DNA of 64,000 nt, taken from assembly GCF_003625485.1 (NCBI RefSeq), contig NZ_RAIR01000001.1, forward strand, positions 744,001 to 808,000. Direction: 5' to 3'. Below the pieces are notes generated by a model. That model was given only the letters and a program-made list of their open reading frames with translations. It did not search any database and was not told the origin of the DNA. Origin of the DNA: Butyrivibrio sp. CB08. GTDB taxonomy: Bacteria > Bacillota > Clostridia > Lachnospirales > Lachnospiraceae. Position numbers and translations under genes: made by a program. Positions 1 to 7,639 of the stretch are shown here, in pieces (position 1 is the stretch's first letter; every line of letters starts with the position of its first letter).

Positions 1-438
1 AGCCCTGACGGAATAACTACTTTGGGACTTGGTTCCTGCGTTGGAATTGCTGTTAGGGACCCAGTCACCAAGATAGGGGGCTTGGCACACGTAATGTTGC
101 CGGACTCAACTGAGATTAAGAACAACTCCAATATACCCAAGTTTGCTGATACCGGAATAGAGGAACTCATCAAACAGATTGTTGCGAAGGGCGCCAGCAG
201 GCAGAGGCTTGTAGCCAAGATTGCAGGCGGTGCGCAGATGTTTGCTTTTCAATCCAGCAACCAGACCATGAGGGTTGGAGACAGAAATGTTCAGGCTACT
301 CTTAAGAAGTTAAAAGAGATGAACATTCCTGTACTTGCTCAGGATACCGGCGACTCATATGGTAGAACGGTCATCTTTTATCCTGAAAATGGAAATTTTG
401 TGATTAGGGCAGTAGGAAAGCCTGAGAAAGTTATATGA
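1..438 (+). CDS. cheD: Chemoreceptor glutamine deamidase CheD (5' truncated)
   Basis: CheD deamidates glutamines of methyl-accepting chemotaxis proteins and, in Bacillus and Thermotoga, works with CheC in adaptation. The reading frame is open from base 1, so the N-terminus lies outside the window; 145 residues are visible. The catalytic triad is present: Thr7, Cys13 (in GLGSCVG) and His30 (in AHVMLPDS) of the visible part, with the same spacing as Thr21-Cys27-His44 of Thermotoga CheD. The C-terminal GGAQMF and RAVGKPE stretches are typical. It overlaps the next gene by 4 bases and is followed by fliA, so it belongs to the end of a flagellar/chemotaxis operon. Identification is firm. Confidence 0.95.
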   Translation, partial: SPDGITTLGLGSCVGIAVRDPVTKIGGLAHVMLPDSTEIKNNSNIPKFADTGIEELIKQIVAKGASRQRLVAKIAGGAQMFAFQSSNQTMRVGDRNVQATLKKLKEMNIPVLAQDTGDSYGRTVIFYPENGNFVIRAVGKPEKVI

Positions 439-773
439 ATACCGATATTGATGAACTGAAAAAAATCAATACGAAACTGATCACTCCGCTGATAGTGCTT
501 AGTTGTACCGCTATAATTGCGATATTTACTTACTTTAAGCACTATCCAGCTGGTGATTGGTTTATTATAGTTTTTGCTTCAGTAGTTATTTTTCTTGTAA
601 TTGGGCTTATAATAGAGAAGATGATAACCAGATTTATGGAAATCAACTATGAAAAAGCTCTGGCAGAAAGGCTGGAAGCAGAACGCCTCGAGGAAGAGGC
701 AAGAGCCGCAATGGAAGCGGAAGGTGGAGAGGAAGTGGAAAATATCGATCAGGAGCTTCCACCTGAATTCTAA
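435..773 (+). CDS. Small two-helix membrane protein with acidic coiled tail
   Basis: Function not recognised. The 112-residue protein has two hydrophobic segments (about residues 15-33 and 43-61) joined by a short loop. A charged Glu/Ala-rich helical tail follows (about 70-110, with repeats like ERLEAERLEEEARA), which should project into the cytoplasm. The start overlaps the cheD stop (ATGA), suggesting translational coupling. Its position between cheD and the flagellar sigma factor suggests a role linked to motility, but that is inference from context only. Confidence 0.8.
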   Translation: MNTDIDELKKINTKLITPLIVLSCTAIIAIFTYFKHYPAGDWFIIVFASVVIFLVIGLIIEKMITRFMEINYEKALAERLEAERLEEEARAAMEAEGGEEVENIDQELPPEF

Positions 774-796
774 ATATTATCTGGGGAAGATAATAA

Positions 797-1570
797 ATGG
801 ACGAAGCAGGACGTAATAAATTATGGACCGAATATAACAAGACTAAATCAGCTGATATCCGTGAGCAGCTGATTTTAGAGTATGCTCCTTTAGTTAAGCT
901 TGTTGCTGGAAGACTTTCCATGTACCTTGGCTTTAACGTTGAGTATGATGATCTTGTAGGTTATGGAATATTTGGACTTATTGATGCTATCGATAAGTTT
1001 GATCTGATGAAGGACGTTAAGTTCGAGACTTATGCCAGCCTCCGTATTCGTGGAGCTATCCTGGATCAGATCCGCAAGATGGACTGGATTCCACGTACCA
1101 TCAGACAGAGACAGAAAAAGATTGAAGCTGCCATCAGGGAGATCGAAAAGGACGGCGGACATGTTGCTACTGACGCTGAAATAGCTGCCAAGATGGAAAT
1201 CAGCGAGGATGAGTACCAGAACTGGCAGAATCAGATGAAGGTTACTGGTGTTGTTTCTCTCAATGAGTTCATGGATCAGGGTGCTGATATTCCAGAGGAT
1301 GCCAATAACAGGAGTTCTTCTTTTGTTAAGCCTGAAGAAGCAGTTGAGAAGGAAGAGCTCAAGAAGATGCTTGCAGAGTCTTTGGAGCTGTTAACAGATA
1401 AGGAAAAGAAAGTAATCTTATTATATTATTACGAAGAACTTACATTAAAAGAGATAAGTGAAGTACTGGAGGTTTCAGAATCAAGAGTTTCGCAGCTTCA
1501 TACAAGGGCTCTTCAGAAGATGAGGGAGAAGCTTGGAAATTACCTTGGTATCCTGACAAATTCCAGATAA
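797..1570 (+). CDS. fliA: Flagellar sigma factor FliA/SigD (sigma-28 family)
   Basis: Alternative sigma factor directing RNA polymerase to late flagellar and chemotaxis promoters. At 257 residues it has the usual length. Region 2 is at about 25-100 (YDDLVGYGIFGLIDAIDKFD, then FETYASLRIRGAILDQIRKMDW, the classic -10 recognition segment). Region 3 is at about 110-165. Region 4 is at about 195-250 (LTLKEISEVLEVSESRVSQL, a helix-turn-helix for the -35). The order cheD - small gene - fliA - ... - rpsB - tsf matches the end of the Bacillus fla/che operon (cheD-sigD-swrB-rpsB-tsf). A GGGGA ribosome site precedes the ATG. Confidence 0.96.
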   Translation: MDEAGRNKLWTEYNKTKSADIREQLILEYAPLVKLVAGRLSMYLGFNVEYDDLVGYGIFGLIDAIDKFDLMKDVKFETYASLRIRGAILDQIRKMDWIPRTIRQRQKKIEAAIREIEKDGGHVATDAEIAAKMEISEDEYQNWQNQMKVTGVVSLNEFMDQGADIPEDANNRSSSFVKPEEAVEKEELKKMLAESLELLTDKEKKVILLYYYEELTLKEISEVLEVSESRVSQLHTRALQKMREKLGNYLGILTNSR

Positions 1571-1602
1571 CCACATAAAAACATTACTTGCAGAGGTCTA
1601 TT

Positions 1603-3180
1603 ATGAACGGATATTTTCAACTGGTTATTACTCCAAAAGGCACTGGAATCAAGGTGTTTCCGCCAACTGATGGCGGAGAGCCTCTTAACGTCAATGACGT
1701 TAGGGACTATCTGGAAGATAGAAAAATTCAATACGATGTAGTGCTTATTAACGATGCTGTGACAAAGGCTGAGGAAAACGTTGCCATCTTTACACAGGAG
1801 CAGGTGCTTCCTGAAAGAGAGGGCTGTAAATACACGATTTCCCAGGATCGTATGACTGTCACGGCGTTTTTTTATCCTCCAAGCGAGGGTGCGGAGCTAA
1901 TGACTGAAAAAGAGGTCATGGACTCTCTTGCATATAGAAAAGTAAAATATGGAATCCAGGAAGATGCCATAAAGAAATTCTTTGAGCACAGACAGTACTG
2001 TACAGAGATTGTTGTTGCCCAGGGGAAAAAGGTTGTTGAGGGTCACGATGCAAAGGTTGAGCTGCATTTCAATGCTAATCTGCGTGCAAAACCAACCCTT
2101 CGCGAAGACGGAAGTGTTGATTACTTCCATCTTAATCTCATAAATAATGTTCAGCAGGGACAGCTTCTGGCAACTCTTCATAAAGAAGTGCTGGGAGAGC
2201 CTGGCATAAATATTTATGGTGAGACTATAAAGCCTCATAGCGTAAAGTCGACGTTTATCAAATTTGGTAAGAATACGGTTCTTTCTGAGGATAAGACACA
2301 GCTTTTTGCTGCTAAATCAGGTCACGTAACTGTAAGGGAAGGTAAGATTACAGTTTCAGATGTCCTCGTGGTAGAAAATGTTGATGTATCTACTGGTAAT
2401 ATTGAGTATGAAGGCAGCGTGGAAGTTAAGGGCGTTGTAGCCAGCAACTTCTCTGTAAAGGCCGGTGGAAATATAGTTGTTAAGGGCATTGTTGAGGGTG
2501 CTACCCTTGATGCCGGAGCAGATGTAATCCTTGAGTGTGGCGCTAAGGCGGGCGGTAACATTACTGCTGGCGGAAATGTTGTTACCAAGTTTATTGAGAA
2601 TGCAACAGTCAATTCAAGAGGTGGCGTTACCAGCGAGTGTATCCTCCATTCTAATGTATCTTCAGGAACTGAAGTTACAGTTACCGGAAGAAGAGGCTTT
2701 ATCGCAGGTGGTAAGGTTACTGCAGCTGACAGGATCACTGCCAAAGTCCTTGGATCTGAGATGGGAGCTAACACAATCATTGAAGTTGGTGCTGATCCAC
2801 AGCTTAAGGTCAGGCTAAAGGATCTGCAAAAGAATATCACTGCAGCCAACAAGAATCTTGAGAGCATGAAGCCAACTCTTGAAGGCTTTACCAAGATGCT
2901 TAAAGCAGGAGCTAAGTTCACTCCAGAGCAGGTTGCCAATGTTAAAAAGCTTATGGAAGTAAATAAGACTCTGACTGCTCAGGTTCAGCAGAATGAGGAA
3001 GAGTACTCAGAGCTTATGGAAAAACTGGCTGAATCCAAGGAAGCTGATGTAATTGTTGAGGGAACAGCTTATCCTGGAACAACAGTAAATATAGGGGAAC
3101 TTTCTATGATCGTTAAAAAGCCTGTTCAATACAGCAGGTTTGTTGTCAAGGAGGGGGATGTCAGACTAGCACCGATCTGA
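1603..3180 (+). CDS. FapA/DUF342 family polymer-like protein
   Basis: A member of the FapA (DUF342) family found beside flagellar genes in many clostridia; its biochemical role is unresolved. The N-terminal ~160 residues form the family-specific globular part. The middle (about 170-390) is rich in evenly spaced Gly/Val repeats (GGNIVVKGIVEGATLDAGAD and similar), as expected for a right-handed beta helix. Residues ~395-465 look like a coiled coil, followed by a small beta-rich end. ATG 1603 was chosen over TTG 1588 because AGAGG lies 6 bases upstream; this gives 525 residues. It follows fliA closely and is probably in the same operon. Confidence 0.85.
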   Translation: MNGYFQLVITPKGTGIKVFPPTDGGEPLNVNDVRDYLEDRKIQYDVVLINDAVTKAEENVAIFTQEQVLPEREGCKYTISQDRMTVTAFFYPPSEGAELMTEKEVMDSLAYRKVKYGIQEDAIKKFFEHRQYCTEIVVAQGKKVVEGHDAKVELHFNANLRAKPTLREDGSVDYFHLNLINNVQQGQLLATLHKEVLGEPGINIYGETIKPHSVKSTFIKFGKNTVLSEDKTQLFAAKSGHVTVREGKITVSDVLVVENVDVSTGNIEYEGSVEVKGVVASNFSVKAGGNIVVKGIVEGATLDAGADVILECGAKAGGNITAGGNVVTKFIENATVNSRGGVTSECILHSNVSSGTEVTVTGRRGFIAGGKVTAADRITAKVLGSEMGANTIIEVGADPQLKVRLKDLQKNITAANKNLESMKPTLEGFTKMLKAGAKFTPEQVANVKKLMEVNKTLTAQVQQNEEEYSELMEKLAESKEADVIVEGTAYPGTTVNIGELSMIVKKPVQYSRFVVKEGDVRLAPI

Positions 3181-3202
3181 TCTTCGGTGGAAGGAGGTAT
3201 CT

Positions 3203-3586
3203 ATGTCAATTAACCACATAGATTTTGGGGTGATGGCCACATCCACAGATGTGACATCAATAAAGGCTGCGGAAGAAGCCAGGCCACTTGCTGATCAGCA
3301 TAACTTCCAGACTCAGTTCAATCAGGAGGTTCAGAACAACCAGCATTCGGTTAATGCAAAAAATGATATTGACCAGGGGCAGCTTAATTCCAATGCCGAA
3401 GATAAAGGCTCAAATGAGTACATGGGGGATGGCGGAAAAAACAGAAGAAATGGCGAAAAGAAAAATGCTCCGGAAGAGAGAACTCTTACCAAGGAACAGA
3501 TGGAAAAAATGGCTGAGAGCATGCATGACAGGAACGGCAAGCCCATTGACTTTCGGATTTCTTCTGGTTTCGATTTGAAGATTTGA
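3203..3586 (+). CDS. Hydrophilic hypothetical protein of the flagellar cluster
   Basis: Function not recognised. This is a 127-residue, very hydrophilic protein rich in Asn, Gln, Lys and Glu. The central low-complexity stretch (about 40-90) is probably disordered, and no membrane segment is visible. The strong site GGAAGGAGG before ATG 3203, together with codon use like its neighbours, supports a real gene. It lies between the FapA-like gene and the SwrB-like gene. The end of the gene carries the -35 of a candidate promoter for the next gene. Confidence 0.7.
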   Translation: MSINHIDFGVMATSTDVTSIKAAEEARPLADQHNFQTQFNQEVQNNQHSVNAKNDIDQGQLNSNAEDKGSNEYMGDGGKNRRNGEKKNAPEERTLTKEQMEKMAESMHDRNGKPIDFRISSGFDLKI

Positions 3587-3603
3587 GCTTTCTATATTAT
3601 AAT
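3575..3603 (+). promoter_or_regulatory. Candidate sigma-A promoter before the SwrB-like gene
   Basis: TTGAAG at 3575-3580 and a consensus TATAAT at 3598-3603 are separated by exactly 17 bases. Transcription would start near 3610, at the base of the small hairpin described next. This would give the SwrB-like gene its own promoter inside the operon. Confidence 0.55.
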
Positions 3604-3609
3604 GTATTG

Positions 3610-3640
3610 ACGTATGTTCAAAATATACGTTTAGTTTTTT
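3610..3640 (+). terminator. Weak hairpin followed by T-run
   Basis: ACGTAT (3610-3615) can pair with ATACGT (3625-3630), followed by TTAGTTTTTT. The stem is only 6 bp and A/T-rich, so termination would be weak. It could act as an operon attenuator between the 127-residue gene and the SwrB-like gene, or be fortuitous. Confidence 0.3.
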
Positions 3641-3661
3641 GTGGGGTATTTGGGCGGAGAA

Positions 3662-4642
3662 ATGATAAGTATTACAGAGATTGTTCTCATTGTTGCTGGT
3701 TTTGCGGCAATAATATTAGGTTACCTTCTTCCTGCCGGTAAGGAGATGGATGAAGAAGATAAGATGCTCATGGAGAGGGAAATCCGTGAGCTTGTTAGGC
3801 GTGAAGTCGAGGACCAGAAGGAAACCATCGACGACATGGTTGGGGACAGTGTCGAAAATTCTTTAGACAGAACAGAGCGTGCCATGGAGCGTATTTCCAA
3901 CGAGAAGCTTTCTGCTATTGGTGAGTACTCTGATACTGTTATCAATGATATCCATAAAAATCACGACGAAGTAATGTTCATGTACGATATGCTCAATGAC
4001 AAGCACAAGAATCTTACAAGTGTTGTCAGCGAGGTTACTAGGAAAGCGGACGAAGCAAAACAGGTTGTCCGTGATGCAGAAGCCACCGCCAAAGAGGCAC
4101 AGGAAGCTTCTAATTTGCTTGCTGCTACAGATGAAAAGAGCAATGTCAGAGCAATACTGCTTGATGAAACAGATGATAAGCTCAGCGGTATCCGTATTCC
4201 ATATAAAGAAAAGAAACAGGTGGTTACACCTGAACCTGTTGCTGAACCAAAGGAAGAACCTCCTGTTGGAAACGTTGAAAGCGGATATGTCGAAGAGAAA
4301 AACATCAAGGAACTTGAAGGTCTTGATCAGATAGGTGCAAGAGTTCTTGATAAGGAAGAGATATCTTCTTCTCATGTAATCGGAAACACAGTTTCTCCTG
4401 AACCTGTATCATCCAAGGTTGTTCCTATTACAGAGGCTGTCAGGGTAGAAGGAAGATCCAAGAACCCTGATAAATCCATGCAGGAGCTTACTGCTAACGA
4501 TCCTGTTTCTCAAAACAAACAGATCATTGAAATGCACAAGGCTGGCAAGTCTAACATGGTTATTGCCAGGGAACTGGGACTTGGAATTGGCGAAGTTAAG
4601 CTTGTAATAGATCTTTCTAACAAGCATAGAAAAGTAAGATAA
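3662..4642 (+). CDS. SwrB-like (DUF6115-type) membrane-anchored coiled-coil protein
   Basis: About 326 residues: one N-terminal membrane helix (residues ~4-22), a long Glu/Lys-rich coiled coil (~30-150), a Pro/Glu-rich linker, and a conserved C-terminal segment (KAGKSNMVIARELGLGIGEV) resembling a helix-turn-helix. This layout and the position between fliA and rpsB match Bacillus SwrB/YlxL, which promotes flagellar assembly and SigD activity. The equivalence is inference from architecture and synteny; the protein is about twice the length of SwrB. The start is uncertain: ATG 3662 has GGAG only 2 bases away, while GTG 3641 and TTG 3650 are in frame upstream. Confidence 0.7.
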   Translation: MISITEIVLIVAGFAAIILGYLLPAGKEMDEEDKMLMEREIRELVRREVEDQKETIDDMVGDSVENSLDRTERAMERISNEKLSAIGEYSDTVINDIHKNHDEVMFMYDMLNDKHKNLTSVVSEVTRKADEAKQVVRDAEATAKEAQEASNLLAATDEKSNVRAILLDETDDKLSGIRIPYKEKKQVVTPEPVAEPKEEPPVGNVESGYVEEKNIKELEGLDQIGARVLDKEEISSSHVIGNTVSPEPVSSKVVPITEAVRVEGRSKNPDKSMQELTANDPVSQNKQIIEMHKAGKSNMVIARELGLGIGEVKLVIDLSNKHRKVR

Positions 4643-4655
4643 GGAAAGTATTTAA

Positions 4656-5450
4656 ATGAAACTAAAGTATTATCTTCGTGGTATGGGTATTGGAATAATC
4701 CTTACTGCGATAGTAATGGGCTTTGCACTGGGCGGCAGAAAGGCCACACTAAGCGATGCAGAGGTAATCCAAAGAGCCAAAGCTTTGGGAATGGTTGATG
4801 GAGACAGCGGTGTTCTTCTTAATTCTCAGGGCGAGGAAGTAGAGGAAAACAGCGATGATAAGACTTCATCCAATACGCCATTATTTGAAGAAGGAACTAC
4901 GTTACCTGAAAAAGAGCAACAAGAAGTCGCTGACGCAGGTTCATCAGTTTCAGAAATGGCTAAAGAGGAGGAAGAGGGAGAAGGAAGCGGCTCAGAAGCT
5001 TCAAAAGATGATAGCAGCGCTGCCGAATCCTCTAAAAAAGAAGAAACAGTTGCTCAGTCAGAAGTCTCATCAGGAGCTTCAACAGAAGCTTCAACAGGAA
5101 AGTCAGATGTAACTGCTGCTTCTACTGAGGCCAGCAAAACTGAGACTGCTAAAACTGAAACACCAAAAACAGAAACACCTAAAACAGAAACCCAGGAAAC
5201 ACCGGCTCAGACAGCTTCTACTTCTTCTGGGACAGGCGTTAACTCTACATCCAAGACAATTACAATCCCTGGCGGACTTGGTTCAGACCAGGTGGCACAG
5301 ATACTTTACAGAGAAGGTATTATCGATAACGCTGTAGCATTTAATAAGTATCTTGTGGACAGCAGAAAGGACAGGATCATCAGATCCGGTACCAAGACAA
5401 TCCCGGCTGGTGCATCATATGATCAGATAGCTTCAATAATTACTCAGTAA
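4656..5450 (+). CDS. Membrane-anchored protein with MltG/YceG-type LysM-like domain
   Basis: 264 residues. An N-terminal membrane anchor (~8-27, GIGIILTAIVMGFALGG) is followed by a long Ser/Thr/Glu/Lys-rich, probably disordered region (~60-195) containing a KTETP-type repeat. The C-terminal ~65 residues (TITIPGGLGSDQVAQILYRE and on) look like the LysM-like substrate-binding domain that precedes the catalytic part of the endolytic transglycosylase MltG. The catalytic domain itself is absent. It is probably an extracytoplasmic cell-wall-associated protein. It is the last gene before a strong terminator and so probably ends the flagellar operon. Confidence 0.7.
   Translation: MKLKYYLRGMGIGIILTAIVMGFALGGRKATLSDAEVIQRAKALGMVDGDSGVLLNSQGEEVEENSDDKTSSNTPLFEEGTTLPEKEQQEVADAGSSVSEMAKEEEEGEGSGSEASKDDSSAAESSKKEETVAQSEVSSGASTEASTGKSDVTAASTEASKTETAKTETPKTETPKTETQETPAQTASTSSGTGVNSTSKTITIPGGLGSDQVAQILYREGIIDNAVAFNKYLVDSRKDRIIRSGTKTIPAGASYDQIASIITQ
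5136..5195. repeat. Four tandem 15-bp units encoding KTETx
   Basis: Four imperfect 15-bp units begin at 5136, 5151, 5166 and 5181 (AAAACTGAGACTGCT, AAAACTGAAACACCA, AAAACAGAAACACCT, AAAACAGAAACCCAG). They are in frame and encode a Lys-Thr-Glu-Thr repeat in the linker of the preceding protein. Copy number is likely to vary between strains. Confidence 0.8.
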
Positions 5451-5452
5451 TT

Positions 5453-5482
5453 AAAAAAGAGCAGATTACCTGCTCTTTTTTT
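5453..5482 (+). terminator. Strong intrinsic terminator after the flagellar operon
   Basis: A 12-bp perfect stem, AAAAAAGAGCAG (5453-5464) with CTGCTCTTTTTT (5470-5481), encloses the 5-base loop ATTAC, and the right arm runs into T7. It lies 3 bases after the preceding stop codon. Confidence 0.9.
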
Positions 5483-5504
5483 GAGGTTTTATGATAAAAA
5501 TGTA

Positions 5505-5533
5505 TTGAAATCTTGATTTTCCTATGCTATTAT
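5505..5533 (+). promoter_or_regulatory. rpsB-tsf promoter, extended -10
   Basis: TTGAAA (5505-5510), a 17-base spacer, and TATTAT (5528-5533) preceded by TGC (5525-5527), an extended -10. Transcription should begin near 5540. The element TGCTATTAT is identical in the rplU promoter at 60914-60922. Confidence 0.75.
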
Positions 5534-5539
5534 AACTAA

Positions 5540-5722
5540 GCTGTGTCTAAATAGGTGGTTTATGCCCTGTTTTACGCGGCAGTAACAAATAAACACGTAT
5601 ATCTGATCATGGTTTTGGTGTCAGCGAAGCTGATCGGAACTATGGCCTGCCACATAAATGACGCTTTGTGTGGATCTACAGGTTAAGGATATACGGAAGA
5701 TTAACCAAACGGAGGTATTAAA
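5540..5722 (+). ncRNA. Structured rpsB leader RNA, three-way junction
   Basis: The ~180-nt untranslated leader can fold into a junction of three helices. P1 is CGTATATC (5596-5603) with GATATACG (5688-5695). P2 is CATGGTT (5608-5614) with AACTATG (5638-5644, one G-U), capped by GTCAGC-GAA-GCTGAT (5620-5634). P3 is CCTG/CAGG (5646-5649, 5679-5682) plus CCACA/TGTGG (5650-5654, 5669-5673). A competing helix, GGTTAA (5681-5686) with TTAACC (5701-5706), would disrupt P1 and P3 just before the ribosome site GGAGG (5711-5715). This is the layout expected of an autoregulatory ribosomal-protein leader; the ligand (S2 itself) is inference. A 7-codon ORF (5562-5585) lies in the 5' part. Confidence 0.6.
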
Positions 5723-6487
5723 ATGAGCGTTGTATCAATGAAACAGTTACTTGAGGCAGGTGTACATTTTGGACACCAGACAAGAAGATGGAACCCTAAA
5801 ATGGCTCCTTACATCTTCACAGAGAGAAACGGAATCCACATCATCGACCTTCAGAAGTCAGTTGTTAAGGTTGACGAGGCTTACAAGGCAGTATTTGAGA
5901 TTGCACAGCAGGGTGGAACAATCCTTTTCGTAGGTACCAAGAAGCAGGCTCAGGACGCAGTTAAGACTGAGGCAGAGCGTTGCGGAATGTACTATGTTAA
6001 CGAGAGATGGCTCGGTGGTATGCTCACTAACTTCAAGACAATCCAGAGCAGAATTGCTAGAATGAAAGCTATCGAGAAGATGCAGGAAGATGGAACATTT
6101 GATGTTCTTCCTAAGAAGGAAGTTGCTCAGCTCAAGAAGGAGCTTACAAAGCTTCAGGCTAACCTTGGCGGAATCAGAGACATGAAGAGAATCCCTGATG
6201 CTATCTTTGTTGTAGATCCTAAGAAGGAGAGAATCTGCATCCAGGAGGCTGAGGCACTTGGAATCACACTTATCGGTATCGGTGATACAAACTGTGATCC
6301 TGAGGAGCTTGACTTCATTATTCCTGGTAACGATGACGCTATCAGAGCCGTAAAGCTTATCGTTGGTAAGATGGCTGACGCTGTTATCGAGGCTAACCAG
6401 GGTGCTGAGGCTGATTCAGCTGCAGATTATGTTGCTGAGGGCGCTGAGGCAGAGGCTACAGACATCGAAGAAGCAGCAGCAGAGTAA
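5723..6487 (+). CDS. rpsB: 30S ribosomal protein S2
   Basis: S2 assembles late on the back of the 30S subunit. The 254-residue protein begins [20 protein letters not shown] and contains the S2 hallmarks [12 protein letters not shown] (about residues 22-33), [13 protein letters not shown] and the C-terminal [19 protein letters not shown]. It ends in an Ala/Glu-rich acidic tail that varies among species. Gene order rpsB-tsf is near-universal. Codon use is strongly biased (GAG, AAG, GCT), as expected for a highly expressed gene. Confidence 0.98.
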   Translation: MSVVSMKQLLEAGVHFGHQTRRWNPKMAPYIFTERNGIHIIDLQKSVVKVDEAYKAVFEIAQQGGTILFVGTKKQAQDAVKTEAERCGMYYVNERWLGGMLTNFKTIQSRIARMKAIEKMQEDGTFDVLPKKEVAQLKKELTKLQANLGGIRDMKRIPDAIFVVDPKKERICIQEAEALGITLIGIGDTNCDPEELDFIIPGNDDAIRAVKLIVGKMADAVIEANQGAEADSAADYVAEGAEAEATDIEEAAAE

Positions 6488-6508
6488 TTCCTATAAACAT
6501 AAAATAAA

Positions 6509-6521
6509 GCAGGTTTCCTGC
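6509..6521 (+). promoter_or_regulatory. Small hairpin in the rpsB-tsf gap
   Basis: GCAGG (6509-6513) and CCTGC (6517-6521) form a 5-bp stem with a TTT loop, followed by no T-run. It lies just before the tsf ribosome site (GGAGG, 6529-6533). It may protect the mRNA or tune tsf output; it is not a terminator. Confidence 0.35.
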
Positions 6522-6541
6522 ATATTACGGAGGATAAATAG

Positions 6542-7495
6542 ATGGCTATTACAGCAGCAATGGTTAAAGAGTTACGTGAGTCTACTGGCGCTGGAATGAT
6601 GGAGTGCAAGAAGGCTCTTACAGAGACTAATGGAGATATGGACGCAGCTGTTGAGTACCTTAGAAAGAACGGTATCATGAAGGCTGAGAAGAAGGCTAGC
6701 AGAATTGCAGCTGAGGGTCTTACAAGAATCGCTGTTAAGGATGACAAGACAGCAGCTGTTGTAGAGGTTAACTCAGAGACAGACTTCGTTGCTCAGAACG
6801 AGAAGTTCCAGGCATTCGTTGAGGCTGTTGCTAAGCAGGCTGTTGAGTCAGATTCTAAGGATCTTGATTCATTCATGGCTGAGAAGTGGAACGAGGATGC
6901 ATCTAAGTCAGTTAACGATGCTCTTGTTGAGATCACAGCAGTTATTTCTGAGAAGCTTTCAATCAGACGTTTTGAGAAGGTTGTAGCTCAGAACGGTATC
7001 GTTGTTCCTTATGTTCATGGTGGCGGAAGAATCGCTGTTCTTGTAGAGGCTGACACAGATGTTGTTAACGATGACATCAAGGATGCTGTTAAGAACGTTG
7101 CTATGCAGGTTGCAGCTCTTAGCCCTAAGTTCGTTTCTTCTGAGGAGATCTCAGAGGAGTACAGAAACCACGAGAAGGAGATCCTTCTTGCTCAGGCTAT
7201 GAAGGAGAACGAGGAGCTTCCAGAGGGTAAGAGAAAGCCTCAGGAGATCATTGAGAAGATGCTTATCGGACGTCTTAACAAGGAGTTCAAAGAGATCTGC
7301 CTTAACGATCAGGTTTATGTAAAGGCAGAGGATGGTAAGCAGTCAGTTAGCCAGTACATTGCACAGGTTGCAAAGAACAATAACGCAAACCTCAAGATCA
7401 AGAGATTTGTTCGTTTTGAGACAGGTGAAGGTATCGAGAAGAAGAACGAGAACTTCGCTGAGGAAGTTGCTAAGCAGGCAGGTCAGCTTGGCTGA
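6542..7495 (+). CDS. tsf: Elongation factor Ts
   Basis: Guanine nucleotide exchange factor for EF-Tu. It starts MAITAAMVKELRESTGAGMM, the conserved N-terminal UBA-like domain, followed by KKALTETNGDMDAA. The core contains the EF-Tu-contacting TDFVAQNEKF motif (about residues 80-89) and the conserved VVPYVHGGGRIAVLVE. At 317 residues it is slightly longer than the ~290 typical of the family, with the extra residues in the C-terminal half. It is co-transcribed with rpsB and followed by a strong terminator. Confidence 0.98.
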   Translation: MAITAAMVKELRESTGAGMMECKKALTETNGDMDAAVEYLRKNGIMKAEKKASRIAAEGLTRIAVKDDKTAAVVEVNSETDFVAQNEKFQAFVEAVAKQAVESDSKDLDSFMAEKWNEDASKSVNDALVEITAVISEKLSIRRFEKVVAQNGIVVPYVHGGGRIAVLVEADTDVVNDDIKDAVKNVAMQVAALSPKFVSSEEISEEYRNHEKEILLAQAMKENEELPEGKRKPQEIIEKMLIGRLNKEFKEICLNDQVYVKAEDGKQSVSQYIAQVAKNNNANLKIKRFVRFETGEGIEKKNENFAEEVAKQAGQLG

Positions 7496-7513
7496 TTTTC
7501 TTAAGAGTTTTAA

Positions 7514-7545
7514 GGGCTCTGGCATTTGCCAGAGTCCTATTTTTA
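7514..7545 (+). terminator. Intrinsic terminator of rpsB-tsf
   Basis: GGGCTCTGGC (7514-7523) pairs with GCCAGAGTCC (7528-7537) with one G-U pair and an ATTT loop, followed by TATTTTTAT. A 10-bp GC-rich stem makes this a strong terminator. Confidence 0.9.
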
Positions 7546-7547
7546 TG

Positions 7548-7576
7548 TGGAAATTTTGGCCCTGTTGGCTTATACT
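7548..7576 (+). promoter_or_regulatory. Candidate minCDE promoter
   Basis: TATACT (7571-7576) is a good -10. A weak -35, TGGAAA (7548-7553), lies 17 bases upstream. It sits directly after the tsf terminator and about 60 bases before minC, so a promoter is expected here. Confidence 0.45.
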
Positions 7577-7639
7577 AGAGGAGTGCGTTTTGGGAAAATG
7601 TAGCGCACATACGTATGAAAAAAGGTTGGGTGATCTTAA

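Noticed and set aside
2322..2939. Long open frame on the minus strand (205 codons)
   Set aside because: It lies wholly opposite the FapA-like gene and its composition (Ser/Thr/Leu/Pro) is that of an antisense shadow; no ribosome site or homology was seen.
3863..4375. Minus-strand open frame of 170 codons
   Set aside because: It is opposite the SwrB-like gene and rich in Phe, Ile and Cys, as expected from antisense of Lys/Glu-rich coding sequence.
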